From Parietaria judaica (taxonomy: Eukaryota; Streptophyta; Magnoliopsida; Rosales; Urticaceae): DNA of 64,000 bases. The stretch's first letter is position 1. The number at the start of each line of letters is the position of its first letter. A program made the translations under genes and the position numbers. Where the stretch lies: assembly GCA_954871525.1 (NCBI GenBank), contig OX940863.1:23448001-23512000 (forward strand). Reading direction: 5' to 3'. Positions 21,309 to 33,140 of this stretch are shown here, piece by piece. The notes beneath the pieces were generated by a model, which was not told where the DNA came from, ran no database searches, and saw only the letters and a program-made list of their open reading frames with translations.

Positions 21309-24300
21309 TCATGTCTCGGCGACGTCCTGTCCATCTAGACCAGTCTGGTCACCGCCCTCGACTACTCCATCAACGCCATGTGCAGGAGCGTTGAAAGCCA
21401 AATCGATGCCCTGAAAATGGTTGCCACCGCCGGCCACAGCGCTGTTCGCGCTCACACCCTGACCTCCCTGGGCCCCTGCCGGGAAATCAACCTGCTGGTA
21501 CCCCTGGGGCAAGATCGGAACTTCAAAGTCCGCGACCTGAAGGGGCGGGGGAATCGAGGCAATAATGGGCTGAAGAGAGACGCGAACGGCCTCGGGGATT
21601 GTAGCATCCTCATTCACGAACGAGGTAGAAAGATGCGTACCCAGATTTGCCATCAGGAGAGAACAGAAGCACCTGACGAAACCATCCCAGAAACGTGTAT
21701 CAGCCAGCTGGTTCGTAGAAACCTGAACCCGGGCGACCTCAGCCTCCAGTTCGGATATCCGCTCCCCTGCCTCCGCTAGCGCCCGGACGACGCTATGATA
21801 CTCGACCGAGCCTCGGGATATATCACCAAGGGCACGCTCACGTCCCTCCTGAGCCTCCCGTAGCAGCTGTAGGGCGAGACTCATCCCGCCCCGGGTCATC
21901 TCTAGTTGGGAACGAACTTCCCAACACTCCCGCTCAGCAGAAATAACCCTTCCATGGAGGCCGGTGACTTCTTGCGTGCGGAGAGAGTCGTAACACGAAT
22001 CCCTCGTAAGACCCGCAGTGCTGGTCCCACCTCGCTCGAACACTGACGGAACCTGCACAAACAAAAGAAAGGAGAAATTCACATGATGAAAAAAGTCCAA
22101 AGTACCATATGAAGGCCGAAATATCAAAAGACGCATACCAGTGGCACCGCACGTCCTGCAGAAGAAATTGCCCCCATAGGACGGGCAAACTCGAAAATGT
22201 TCGGCTCATACCACGGGCGTCCCTGCAACGGCCCTTGGGCCAGGAACGGAGCCGTCACAGGAGGAACAGGGGCAGGTTCCTCAGGGGTAGCTATCTCCGC
22301 CGCCCTCCGGCCTCCGGAGGTTGATCCGCTATTGCGACGCGTCGTCCGCCGGGGACGACGGCCGGAGAGGGGGGTGGTCGACACCGACGGAGAGGACCTT
22401 CTTATTGCACCACTTCTTTCGCGATCCATGCCTGCAAAAAAGGAAGTCGCGTTAGAATACAAAAAATAAAAAAAATCCAAAAAATGATGAACAATCGCCG
22501 CGAATAGAGAAAGAGAAAAGAGACCGTGCGAACGACTGGACTCCGTCTCAAGACCTAGAGGCATCTCGGTCATACGACGACTCCGTATCCATCCAGACCG
22601 CACCCACACCGACCTCTCCAAGTAGGAGGCAAAAAATCCAGGGACTGCAGATCTCGTCATAAAATAATTAACGAGACCCCGATCCCTGGAGACCGGATTC
22701 AGGCGTGGCAGGAGAGTTCCAAACCGTCGAGGCACTGACCCTAGATAAGTGCTCGGAACCCACACCCAACGATTGCGCCAGCCCAGATTTGAACACTGGT
22801 AGGCACCCGCGACACGGAAACCCGTGACTGGATCAGGGACGAACCAGTTCTCGAACCCTCCTATACCCCAAAAGGGGCGGAACGTGAAAAGTCTGAGAAA
22901 TTGGTCCGCAGACAGCTCACCGCCGGTTCCCTCGCGCCACATCGAATAGCATCCTGCGGCATATTGACAGGCATCAGGGCTAAGCTGGATCGGATGCAGA
23001 CCCAGCAACACCAGAAGATTCTCTAAGAGAGGCGGAGCCGGCAAGGAAAAACCCAGTCGAATGCTCTCTAAAGGTACCGCTACCATCCCTGCACGCGGTC
23101 GACTGGGGACCGACCCCTCTGACGGTGCACAAACCCCCTCAACGGGGACAATGCGCTCAACCCGGAGAAAAGCATCAAGCTCCCGGGGAGTAACAACACT
23201 CGGGATGTCAATATCCGAAAAATCTAAAGGAGGATCGAACCAGAACCTTGCGCGCTCACAGCTCACAGGCTCGATCCGCCTCCTAACGATCCTATAAAAA
23301 ATCGGGCATGACCCGCCCGCTATGTCGGCTCTATGACGCGGCCCATCCGCGTCAACGGCCTCACGATAAGTACCTGCAACAACTCTACGAATATTTACAC
23401 TCACACCGGGGGATCTCAGATCCGCTCCCGAATCAATCAGCAAATTTCGCCGAAAAATCGTGTCAGAGACTGGTGTTCCAGCCGTCAAATTCGACGAACT
23501 TGGTAAATCATCGCGAACCTCTCGGGAGGCGAAAGACGACACTCGAATCGAATCAGCCGACAGGGGCCTGCTTAAAAAACTCCTGGGCCCGGGCCCGGAA
23601 AAGAGCGATCCCGATGGCAGAAACATGGGAACTTGAGATCCAACTCCTGTTCCCAAGCCAGGTAACATAGCTCGAAGGCCACTGACACAGGCTCGCCAAA
23701 ACTCTGGAAGACCGGAAAAGTCAGACGATGACCCCCGAACGTTAGCAGAAAACACCGAGGCGGTGGTCCCATCATTGTGGGCCCACCCTGACATAGTCAC
23801 ATACGAGGGAGGGCCCACGGACACACCCCGAGACGTACCACGGGCCGGAAAACCCGCCGGAATCCGCCAAACACCGCTGCCATCGCCTGGGGGCCGCCTC
23901 TCCGGAGTCGCCGGAATCCGGTGACCGTCGTGGGACCTCCCCGGGACCGACCCAGGGCTGCTGGGACCCACAGGGGGCAGATCGGAGACCCCCACGGGCC
24001 CTGCACACCGACGAAGGCCACTGCCGGTTTCTCCGGCCACGCCGTCGCACACCACCTCCACAGACGAGGTCGCCTCAGCCTCCCCGTCACCACACGACCC
24101 TTCCCTGCCGACGACGAGCGCCGCCGTGGAGCCCGGAGTGATTTCGGCCGCCTCAGACCCACGCGAAGAAATCCGGCCATCCCCAGCTCCTCCGGCCACG
24201 CCGTCGCTCGCCGCCACCACAGACGAGCTCGCCTTGCCTCCCCGGTCGTCAGGCGACCCGCCTCCGCCGACGGCGAGCATCGCCGCAGAGGCCATGGCGA

Positions 24301-24481
24301 TCCCGACCTCGCCAGACCCACGCGATCGTGGCTGCTCGTCACGTCGGATCTCCTCCCCACCACCCAAACAGCCCACCGACTCCGACGAGCTCGCCGGACG
24401 ATGCCGACCACGATGGTGGTTCTCTCCGGCAACGGCCAGCTCCGGCGTGGTGGCTGGAGTTGATTTTCCCCGGTTCTCCAT
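21309..24481 (-). CDS. Antisense spliced gene with a Transposase_28-like domain
   Basis: A minus-strand gene inside the retrotransposon. Exon 1 runs from the ATG at 24481 to 22525 (alternative donor at 22555), exon 2 is 22431-22139 and exon 3 is 22052-21309. The 86-bp second intron has GTATGC and TTTGTGCAG ends. The first intron ends in a T-rich tract and TTTTTTGCAG. All junctions keep frame and give 997 residues (987 with the other donor). The N-terminal ~200 residues are low-complexity with degenerate G/S/A-rich repeats. Residues about 470-580 have a pattern (GFSLP..PLLENLLVLLG, QLSPDA) resembling the plant 'putative gypsy type transposon' domain (PF04195). Exon 3 encodes a long coiled coil and an acidic tail. 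Antisense extra ORFs are known in some Tat-group elements; their role is unknown. The domain name is pattern recognition, not a search result. Confidence 0.75.
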
Positions 24482-24749
24482 CGGGTTCGAGAGAAAAAAG
24501 GGGTCGATTTTAAAAAAATTCGACTCTTTTTCGACGTATTTTCGTGAAAAATGCCTCGAAATCCGTGTCGCTGAGCCCGCACACGGTAAGGTTCGTTGAA
24601 AAAATAATGAACCAGAACAAACGGCATATAAAAAGGTTAACGGAAAAAAAAGTTATGTGAGTTTAAAAAATAAAATAAAAACTTACTTTGGTAAATTCCG
24701 TAAGACGCGCGCCGTTCCGATTATTCACAAATGAAAGGGCCCACCTTGG

Positions 24750-24760
24750 ATTTATAGTTT
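24750..24760 (-). promoter_or_regulatory. Possible TATA box of the antisense gene
   Basis: On the minus strand the sequence reads ACTATAAATCC, about 270 bp upstream of the ATG at 24481 and just inside the 3' LTR boundary. It is a reasonable TATA box for the antisense transcript, which would then have its own promoter outside the LTR. Confidence 0.4.
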
Positions 24761-24783
24761 CCCGGAAATTTTAAATTCCCGCG

Positions 24784-24798
24784 AAACTGGGGGGTTAA
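24784..24798 (+). other. Polypurine tract
   Basis: AAACTGGGGGGTTAA lies immediately before the 3' LTR at 24799. It would prime plus-strand cDNA synthesis. The purine run is short and interrupted by CT. Confidence 0.75.
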
Positions 24799-26140
24799 TG
24801 TTACGGGTAATTCCCGGGATTGATTTAAAAATAAATTAATAAAAGAAAAATTATTAAATTAATTTTTCTTTTAACTAATTAAGTCAATTTTAATCCAAAA
24901 CACCCTCCGGAGGCCCGTTTTCGTAAAATAAAGTGTCTAGATGTTCCTAAAAATATCAAGATACTCAAAAACGACATAAAATTTGTGAAAAACGGACGCG
25001 GGACGAGTTCGGGAGCGAAAAAACACTTCGGGAGCACTTTTGTGGGCCCCACTCGCATCCAGGCCCAATCAGGGGCTGCCACGTGGCAGCTAACACCCCC
25101 ACTCGCCCTCCACTCGCCCACCTGCCCGCTGACGTCATCGCTGACGTCATCAGAGCCTGTTTCTCTCTCCTGGCGCGTGGACAGCGCGTGGGCAGCGCGT
25201 AGCCGCGGAAAACCCGGCGTGTGGGCGCGTGGAGCATCGGATCGGGCTGATTTTGGTGGCGTTGGAAAGATCTCATTCCGAGGACCCAAAAAACTATATT
25301 TATTTTCTTCAGGGGCCTCCGGAAGTGGGAGATAATTTCGTTTTAGTCCTCGGATTCGCTTATAAAAGGAAGCTCGGTTCATTCAAACCGAAGGGCATCG
25401 GAACTCGACCAAATTCTCTCGAGCCTCTCTCTACTCCCTATAAACTCGCCTCCCCCTAAAATATTCCACTAATGTTGAGCGTCGGAGGTGAATCAGGGGG
25501 TATTCCCCCCTGTTTTCCCTGACCTCGGGTATTCTTTTGCCAGGTCCAGAAATTGAGAGAAAGCGGAAGTTTCGGAGAAATATTTTCAATAGATCAACCT
25601 GAGGGGAACCTCTGGAGAGAATCCCGGGATGATTGACGACCCCGCCTGTCTTAATTCTAGCTCTGTGCGGAACCCGTTCTGTTTCCCAGTCCGTATCTTT
25701 CATAGATATCGTGACTTTGTGAACAGTCTGTAGGACCCAGACTAGGATTGACTTCACGGGCCGAGGGTCCAATCTCCTGAGATTCATTGCTGGATCAAAC
25801 ACACTCTCCCGTTCGTGGGAACCCGATCCTGTGAGGAGCCCAAACCTGTAACCCGGGCCTAGTCCATTCCTGGCCTGGAGGTAACAGGTAGTGAGTATCC
25901 CCGGATCGCCGGATCACGAACGGCGAACGATACGTTTAGATCTCAGTACCAGGGACTTCGCTCGGAATCCGTATCATACACACCAAGAAGGGGGAAAGAA
26001 TCTGTCATCCCCGCAATAGGGCCTACAAACCCAACACAAGTCATCATAAGCCCACCAAAAGTCCACAAAACGACATTGGGCCCGGTCCAACACCAACAAT
26101 TGGGCCGCAACAGTGTTTGATCCAAAAAACGGCATCAACA
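24799..26140 (+). repeat. 3' LTR (1342 bp)
   Basis: A near-identical copy of 12693-14033, from TGTTACGGG to CATCAACA, followed by the TATAT duplication at 26141-26145. Confidence 0.97.
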
Positions 26141-26145
26141 TATAT

Positions 26146-26322
26146 ATTTGTATGTCTTGCGATTCGAACACTACAGTTTAATGATACATGTTGAAATACG
26201 AAACCGATGAATTAGGTCTCGTCGAGTATCGATAATATAAAAAATTAGTAAAACATGGTTGTTAATTAATGAATTTCATCATTAGAACAGAAATTTAAAC
26301 AAATCCTTTTAGTCACGTCATT

Positions 26323-26357
<35 letters not shown>

Positions 26358-27297
26358 ACTTGACTTTTTGTGAGTGATTATATAAGATAATGAGCGCAAT
26401 CAACGTCAAGCCGTTTAGAATAGATCCCCTCTTAACTATCATTTTCTTCAAATAGTGATGCAATCACATTAATAAATTACTTTTGTTGTTTTAATGTATA
26501 GTTGATTTTGGCGTACATTGAAGATATAAATAATAATAAAAAAAACAGTATAAATATATTTGTGTGTAATATATATTAATAGATCCGATATATTATCTGA
26601 TGAACTACTTGAGATTTGAAGTAGGTGAAAACACTCGAGGAAAGTAAATTTTGGCAGTAAAATAGTTGATCCAAACTCACATTTCTAATTTTGAATAAAT
26701 GCTCAAACGACTAACAATTCTACGTCAAGTGAGCGCGACAAAAATAAAATAAAATTTGCACACGTGAAAATTTAATTTAGGAAGAAAACAATAGCGAAGA
26801 TAAATGGAGGATTGGTTAATGATAATCAACCCTTATTACGAAATTCCCTAATCTGATGCCTAGGGAGTAAACCCTAATCCCTCCGTTTTTGCAACCGAGC
26901 TCCCAAAATATCAAATAAAATTTCAATTCCAACCCCCTCTTATTTTTCACTAAAATTTAAATATAACCCTCGAGTATAAAATTTGGCAAAAATTTGAACT
27001 GATACCTAGTTCAGCCACAAATATATATATGTGTAAATGTACATGGTTGGGACACAAGAAGAAGAAATATATCAAATGGGAAATTTTATTCCTTTTTGGC
27101 AATGGAAGAACTGAATTCATCACAAAAGAGAGAATAAAATGAGAATCTGACTACTAAATTCACACCACAAAGAATAATATAAGAAACACAATAAGGTGAG
27201 TCATCAACAGATTTACACAAAAATCCTATATTACTCACACAACTAACTAAGCAAACTAACCAGATTGAGGACAGACAAGGAATTTCTCACTTTCGAG
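26146..27297. other. AT-rich spacer and 3' flank of the DUF1191 gene
   Basis: No gene is visible. An (AT)n run lies at about 26326-26354. On the minus strand an AATAAA signal (about 27086-27092 on the plus strand as TTTATT) lies about 200 bp past the DUF1191 stop and is a plausible polyadenylation signal. Confidence 0.5.
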
Positions 27298-28236
27298 TCA
27301 AGGCACGTACTCGCTCTCGAGGACGGGTTGCGTCCTCGTCACCGTGGCAGCCGGCGCCTTCGTGTTACCGACAGGTGTCATGTGGAGAGCCTCTCCGGTC
27401 TCGGCAGCTCTCTCCATCTGTTGCATCTTCTTTCTTTGCCGGAATTTCCGACCCCAGATCACCAAAACCGCTAACAACCCCAACAACACTAACCCGCCCA
27501 GCACGGACCCAATGATGATCCACATTTTTCGATTTCCCTTCTTTCTGCTCTTGCCCTCTCCTCTCGGCTCCGGAGAAACCGGCGCGGGAGACGGAGCGAT
27601 CGAAGGGACGGCAATGGAAAAATGCCCTTGCTGAACGGTCGAACACACGTTGCTTGACACCACATTGCTGAAGCTCGGAGATCCATTAAGGTCAAACCAG
27701 ACGCACTTCGCTACCGTCCCCGCCGGAACTTGGTCAGCATTTCGGAATCTGATCATAATAGGGTCTCCGGTGGCTCGGAGATCCAGCTCCGGAAGATTCT
27801 TTGCCGATAAATCCAAGGCGTCATAAGCGATAAGCCCCAAAACCGGGGTTAAGTAAGTGTATCCCGGCAACGGGTAATACACCGTCGACCAATTCCCCAA
27901 ATTCCGGTACACCAAAACGAGCCTCTCCACAAACGGAGTCACCGACACGCCGACAGGAACAGCAAACTCTTTGTACCCCGCGCCTCTTCTGAACAAGCTC
28001 CCACTCCTGAGCCTCAAAGCCGAGAGGGCAATCCCAGTCAGATTGGAAGGCACAGCAGCGTCGTAGGGAACCCCCGTCCTTGGCCGGGCTAAAGCCCGGT
28101 AAGCATAGTCTTGGAGAAGCGCATTTAGTGAGCTCGGAGAGCTCGTACTCGAAGCGGGCTGCGCAGCGAGCTCCGGGAGCCACGGGAACGACGCCAGAAG
28201 ACAGAGAACGGCGAGCGCACGGAGAATCACGCCCAT
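27298..28236 (-). CDS. DUF1191 family single-pass membrane protein
   Basis: An intronless gene of 312 residues. Residues 1-26 form a signal peptide with a hydrophobic core (VLCLLASFPWL). An ectodomain follows (about 30-210) with the YRNLGNWSTVYYP and GY.YLTPVLGL patterns that I recognise from the plant DUF1191 family (PF06697), plus a Cys pair in KCVWFDLNG...NVCS. After a Pro/Ser-rich and basic stretch, a transmembrane helix spans about residues 238-262 (IIIGSVLGGLVLLGLLAVLV) and is followed by a basic cytoplasmic tail. Length and architecture match the family. Its function is unknown; the topology suggests a plasma-membrane or endomembrane surface protein. A TATA-like AAATATA lies about 50 bp upstream (28284-28294, minus strand). 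Confidence 0.9.
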   Translation of the reverse strand: MGVILRALAVLCLLASFPWLPELAAQPASSTSSPSSLNALLQDYAYRALARPRTGVPYDAAVPSNLTGIALSALRLRSGSLFRRGAGYKEFAVPVGVSVTPFVERLVLVYRNLGNWSTVYYPLPGYTYLTPVLGLIAYDALDLSAKNLPELDLRATGDPIMIRFRNADQVPAGTVAKCVWFDLNGSPSFSNVVSSNVCSTVQQGHFSIAVPSIAPSPAPVSPEPRGEGKSRKKGNRKMWIIIGSVLGGLVLLGLLAVLVIWGRKFRQRKKMQQMERAAETGEALHMTPVGNTKAPAATVTRTQPVLESEYVP

Positions 28237-28283
28237 CGAATAAGACCGAAAGCTCCAAATATCCGAATAGTCAACTAGAGAAT

Positions 28284-28295
28284 GTATATTTAAGT
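28284..28295 (-). promoter_or_regulatory. TATA-like box of the DUF1191 gene
   Basis: The minus strand reads CTTAAATATACAT about 50-60 bp upstream of the ATG at 28236, in a position suitable for a short 5' leader. Confidence 0.45.
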
Positions 28296-29008
28296 CCCTC
28301 GGAATCTTTTCAAGGCCTCAACTCCCTGAAGAGAGTGATATAGTTGGAACCACGTCTCTTATCAGGGGCAGATTGGTCTCAACGGGTACAGAATATTGTC
28401 GATAAAGAGACCAATTCCCAAATCTCGAATCTCAGAGGAGAGATTGAATAAATATTATTTAATTTTCGAAAAAGAAAGCAACTTTGAAGGTTTCAGCCGT
28501 TGCTGAGACAAACCCAAATGGCCTTTTTCCTTCTTCTTCTTTCTCAATCAATCTGCGGAATCCCCTTTTCACTTTAGGAATCCTTGTCAAGCAAGCTATA
28601 CACGACGACGACTCTTCAATGGAGTTCAAACCCACATTGAAAAAGCATTTACCTTGAAAGCCCTAACGGGTCTGCAAACGGGAGCTTGGGGCTCTTCAGC
28701 AATGGCGAGAGCTCTCGCCACCGGGACGCGGGATTGGGAGGAGCTTGAGAATCTTGAGTATTATCATGATTAAAGAGTCCAACGACTCGTCGCAGAGCGA
28801 GTTAGGTGAGGCGAGATCAGAGCTTTAATGGCGTCTTGGCTCTCTCGGATTGGCCTGCATTTCGATCCCGAAATGGGGTTTGAATTTGTTGAGAAAAATC
28901 AGGGAATCGAATGAACTATAAAAAAAATAAAAAATAAAAATCTTTAATTGAAGTGAAGTGAAGCTCTCTCTTCTTCTTCTTCCCTGGTCCTCTAGATTCA
29001 GCAGAGAA

Positions 29009-29044
<36 letters not shown>

Positions 29045-29227
29045 TTTTTAAAGCGTTGTGTTTGGATTGGTTTGAAGGAAAATAATAGTTTCACTCACAC
29101 TCACGGAAGTCACAGCTGTGTGTGAATGTGAGTGAGTGTGAAAAAAAAAAAAAAAAAACACTCACTTTTTTTCTTCTTCTGAATTTCTTAATAGTTAATT
29201 AATTATTTTTCTTTTTGTTTTAGCTTT
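28296..29227. other. Upstream region of the DUF1191 gene
   Basis: It includes a (GA)n run (about 29008-29041), a short hairpin of CTCACACTCAC and its complement around 29092-29140, and a 28-codon open frame at 28828 (+) that I do not recognise. No further gene is supported. Confidence 0.45.
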
Positions 29228-29810
29228 GAGTAATTTGCAATAATGTCCCCTCAACTTTTATTTTCGGTGCAATTTGTCTTTTGAATTTGAGGTTCTTATA
29301 AAAGTTTCCTGATCGTAAAAAATTATAAAGATAATAGGGATAAGAGTATTAATTTATAATCAAATGGATCAACACGTACTGATATTCTTTTTCATAGTGA
29401 GGAAAAATAGCCAAATTCAGTAAAACATTAAAACAATAGTCTAGTCTATTTTTTTTGTTAAAAAAACGTTGACAGACCATCTAAATTAACACTTGTTAAG
29501 AAATTGAACAAAATTGAGCAAAACTATTTTTTATTAGTAAATTTAGGTAACTTTTTAATGACAAAATAGTATTATAATGTAATCTAAGAATGTTCATCTT
29601 ATTCAATAATTAATTAATAAAAACACAATCGACTTAATCAAGCACAAAAAATTAATATTTTTTTCGTTATCTTTTAACAACTTTTGGGGTAATATGCTAA
29701 ATTTTGGAAGCATGATGAGTAGTATTACTGTCAATAATTAAAATTAATGGAACAAATTGCACCAAATTACAAAGTATAGGAGCAAATTATTTTGTAACTT
29801 TTACTTACCT
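29228..29810. mobile_element. Foldback MITE-like element
   Basis: The left part reads GTAATTTGC...TCGGTGCAATTTG and the right part, in reverse complement, reads AATTTGCTCC...TTGGTGCAATTTG, so the ends form inverted repeats of about 60 bp around an AT-rich core. No coding sequence is present. Ends and target-site duplication are not certain. Confidence 0.5.
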
Positions 29811-31084
29811 CCTTATCCTGCCAGTTTCTTATTTATTATTATTATTTTGTTTACTATTTCTATTTTATAATTTTTATTTATTTATTTTCATTGCTGTTCT
29901 TGGACTTTACTATATTGACCAACCTGGCTTGTTCTGTCCTGCTCCCCTTTTTTCATGTTCTTCTATTAGAATCCAATACAATGTATTTAACTATTCATTT
30001 CTTATTTCCTAAGAAAATTACATACTTATTTATTTATTATTTATGGACTGTATACATTTCCAACAATTCATAGTATATTAATTGAATCAGTAAAGTTATA
30101 TTTTGTTATCACTCAAATAAATTATAATTTGTTATCACTCAAATAAAAATGTTCTAAATTACATCATACACGTTAAAATAAAAATTATACACATATATAA
30201 ATATTATTTAACCAAGTTTATTTGACCTAGTGGTAAACCGTAAATTCAATCCGAGCGCCTGCATTATAGTTGACATAGTGTCAAGTGTCAACATACTCTT
30301 GTAATGCATGCATTTTGATCAATAAACTTATCTTATTAAAAAAAAGGACATATATAACTAAATTCTATATTGTTGATTACATTATATTAAAAAAATAAAA
30401 TATAATTTCTAATTAGCATTAGTAGTTCTCCAACACATAATTTTTAAGTTTTTTAGGATTGATTTATTAAATAAAATCGCGATCGGTATCACTTAGCTAA
30501 AAAAAAGTAGCGGTTTTTCAACTATTTTTATCGATGTTTATTAAAAGGCCCTAAACACGGGAGTCAAATTTCGGTAAATTAATTTAGGTAATAATTAAGA
30601 TTAATATCTCATTAATAGGGCTAAAATGATATAATTGTAATTAAATTGCAACTATTCTGTAGTGAAACACACACATGAACTATAGTTGACCTTTGGATCT
30701 CCTGTCTCCCTCAGTCAAGAACTTTTGACTCACCCTTGTTTGTCAACCAATCTGGTTTATGTTAAATTTATTAATTTATATATTTTTTATTATTATAATC
30801 CAGAGCAGATCTAATTTGAAAAGAGTTTTATAAAATGGGCTAAGAATCAGGGCGTTGAGTGTTTTTTTTTTTTTTTTTTTGGTGACATCCTCAGTTGGCC
30901 ATAAAACTATCAATATCTGATGGATAAATATAGTTACCTATAAATCCCAATATATACTGGGCCTATTGGGCCTAATGAGACGGCTTATGATAATGAAGTG
31001 TGTTGGGACTTGGGATAATGGACAAAAAAACTCATATTATGTGATATATTGTGCCCTTAGTGATAAATAAATAAAATTATTCGA
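29811..31084. other. AT-rich spacer
   Basis: No gene is visible. A SINE-like tract around 30225-30345 (GACCTAGTGGTAAA, then an A-run) is too weak to call. A T-run lies at about 30862-30880. Confidence 0.45.
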
Positions 31085-31907
31085 AGATGACACACACACG
31101 TAACTATTTTCAATAATGCTTTTAATAATACCCTTGGTTTTGTACTATGAACTCAAACTTTTTTAAAAAATACCCACAAGATTTATTATCATTAAATACT
31201 GCCCAAATTACAATTTATAGACCATAATACCCTTGGTTTTGTATTACATAGAGTTAAAATTGATTTCTTTTTATATAATAGCTATTATAATAATAATTAT
31301 TTAAATCATCTTATTTTTATGGAATTTTTAAACGTGATTATTTTCATAATGTACAGATACTATTATTTTGAATTATATTGTTCTATTCCTATTTTGTAGG
31401 CATATCGTTGCCATCTCTCTCTGCAACCTTCATCTTCTTCGATCGTCATCTCCGTCGTTCTTACGTAAAGTTACTACAGTTACAATTATAATTACAAACG
31501 TAAAGTAACTACAATTACGTAATCGTAGCTACAGTTACGTAAGTGTAATAGAAATTACATTTGTAATCGTAACTACATATACGTAAGTGTAACAAAAATT
31601 ACATTGGTAATCGTAATCGTAACTACATTTACGTAATCGTAACTATAATTACGTAATCGTAACTATAGCTACGTAAGAGTAACAAAAACTACATTGTGTA
31701 ATCGTAACTACATATACTTAACTGTAATTACATAAAGTAACTACAATTACGTAAATGTAACTGCAAAATCACCTGCGATGGCCGGCGCCGCGAAGCCGAA
31801 ATTGCCACTCAACAGATTAGCTTGCATCGATCCGAAGCCATCTTCGGCGGTGAACACAGTCGAAGAAGGAGTGTAGAAGGCCGGCGTCGTTGAACGACTA
31901 GAGAAGT

Positions 31908-31951
<44 letters not shown>

Positions 31952-32290
31952 GTGGTGGAGGAGTGATGGCAGCCCGCCGTGAAGAGATTCTAAAGAGAAA
32001 AAGTGTAGATGAGAGAATATCGGTGGAGGAGTGATGGTGAGCGTGAGGGGAGAGAAAGAGGGAATGATTTAGGGTTTTAATTAATTTTTTGAATTTTGAA
32101 TTAAAATCAATTAATAAATACCGGTCAATGATTAATAAATAAAATTTAATTTTATATTTAAATTTAGTAATTATATATAAGGGTTAGTTTGGGAACAAAA
32201 ATATCATAAATGAGCAAAAATAGATTTTATGAAACTATGGGCAATCTTTAAAAAGTTTGTTACATTTTGGGTATTTCATTTCATGAGATT
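31085..32290. mobile_element. TIR-type element with ACGTAA repeats and GC-rich insert (copy Y)
   Basis: Related in plan and in end sequence to 8935-10405. The left end includes AAACTTTTTTAAAAAATACCC and the right end in reverse complement includes AAACTTTTTAAAGATTGCCC, so the ends are imperfect inverted repeats. The interior is a field of AACTACAATTACGTAATCGT-like repeats (31460-31760). It is followed by a GC-rich block (31770-31880) with a 32-codon open frame from 31778, then a (GA)n run (31911-31947). No transposase is present. Confidence 0.5.
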
Positions 32291-33140
32291 TCCTTAAAAA
32301 AATAAACAGCCCATTCACATTTTGTAACACAATAAAATGGGATCAATTGGATCTCACCCGACTTGCAAGTTAATGACTTTTTTTTTTATCGATGCATTGG
32401 TCTCATAAGTCTATAAATACCGACTTTCCTACGGTGTATAACAAGTCAAGTCTACACTTACAATTTTGAAGGATTTTAATTAACTCGATAAAATAATATG
32501 TTTAGATATAGTAAACAATATTATCTAATTATATTTTTTATAATTAATGTTGTGTGCATTTTTCGAGACATAAAAATTGAGCCCCATTGGCAAAAGTCAA
32601 AGCCTATTAGTGAAAGTCAAAGCTCACCGACGAAGTCGAAGATCAAAGGCTCAAGACCCAATGCATTTGGCGAGGCCCGGAGCCAAAAAGACGAAGAAGA
32701 CAAAGCCCTTGATCGAAAAGGCACCTCTTGACAAGGTCTCCCAACGAGCCTCCTGACGAGGTCTCTCGACGAGCCTCCTGACGAGGTACCCCGACGAGGT
32801 CCCCAAACGAGCCTCCCGACGAGGTCCCATGACGAGCAACCTCGCTAGACAAGGTCCTCGCCATCAATGTAGACGAAGGGATAACTCACCATAATTGCAC
32901 ATGACGAGGAGATCCGAGATTACGAAAGTCATAGGGAAGTCCTCTAGATTCCCCCGGACTCAACATACAAACTCGCGGACACTCGGAAGACGCTATGGAC
33001 GAGCTACGAAGCAACCAACGAGCACCTCGCCGCGACAAGGAGCCGCGGCAAGGCTCCATGACAAGGCAAATTTGTTTTCCTTCCTTGCTCACCAAGGAAG
33101 GATGTTATCCATTAATTCCCCTAATTTAGGGAGTAGTGGT

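Larger units (their letters stand above)
12693..26140 (+). mobile_element. Complete Tat-lineage Ty3/Gypsy LTR retrotransposon
   Basis: A 13,448-bp element flanked by TATAT at 12688-12692 and 26141-26145. It has two LTRs starting TGTTACGGG and ending CATCAACA, a primer-binding site just inside the left LTR, gag-protease-RT-RNase H-second RNase H-integrase in sense, about 4.8 kb of extra sequence with an antisense gene, and a G-rich polypurine tract next to the right LTR. The second RNase H domain and the large non-pol region before the 3' LTR are characteristic of the Tat group (Ogre/Retand/Tat). I counted about three substitutions and one 1-bp indel between the LTRs, so insertion is recent. 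The polyprotein nevertheless carries a frameshift and an early stop. Confidence 0.95.

Noticed and set aside
22124..24627. Other long frames overlapping the antisense gene (for example 23797-24627 minus and 23921-24463 plus)
   Set aside because: They are GC-rich shadow frames. The frame at 24481 connects across introns and carries the recognisable domain.
30225..30345. Possible short SINE (GACCTAGTGGTAAA plus A-run)
   Set aside because: No convincing B box or target-site duplication.
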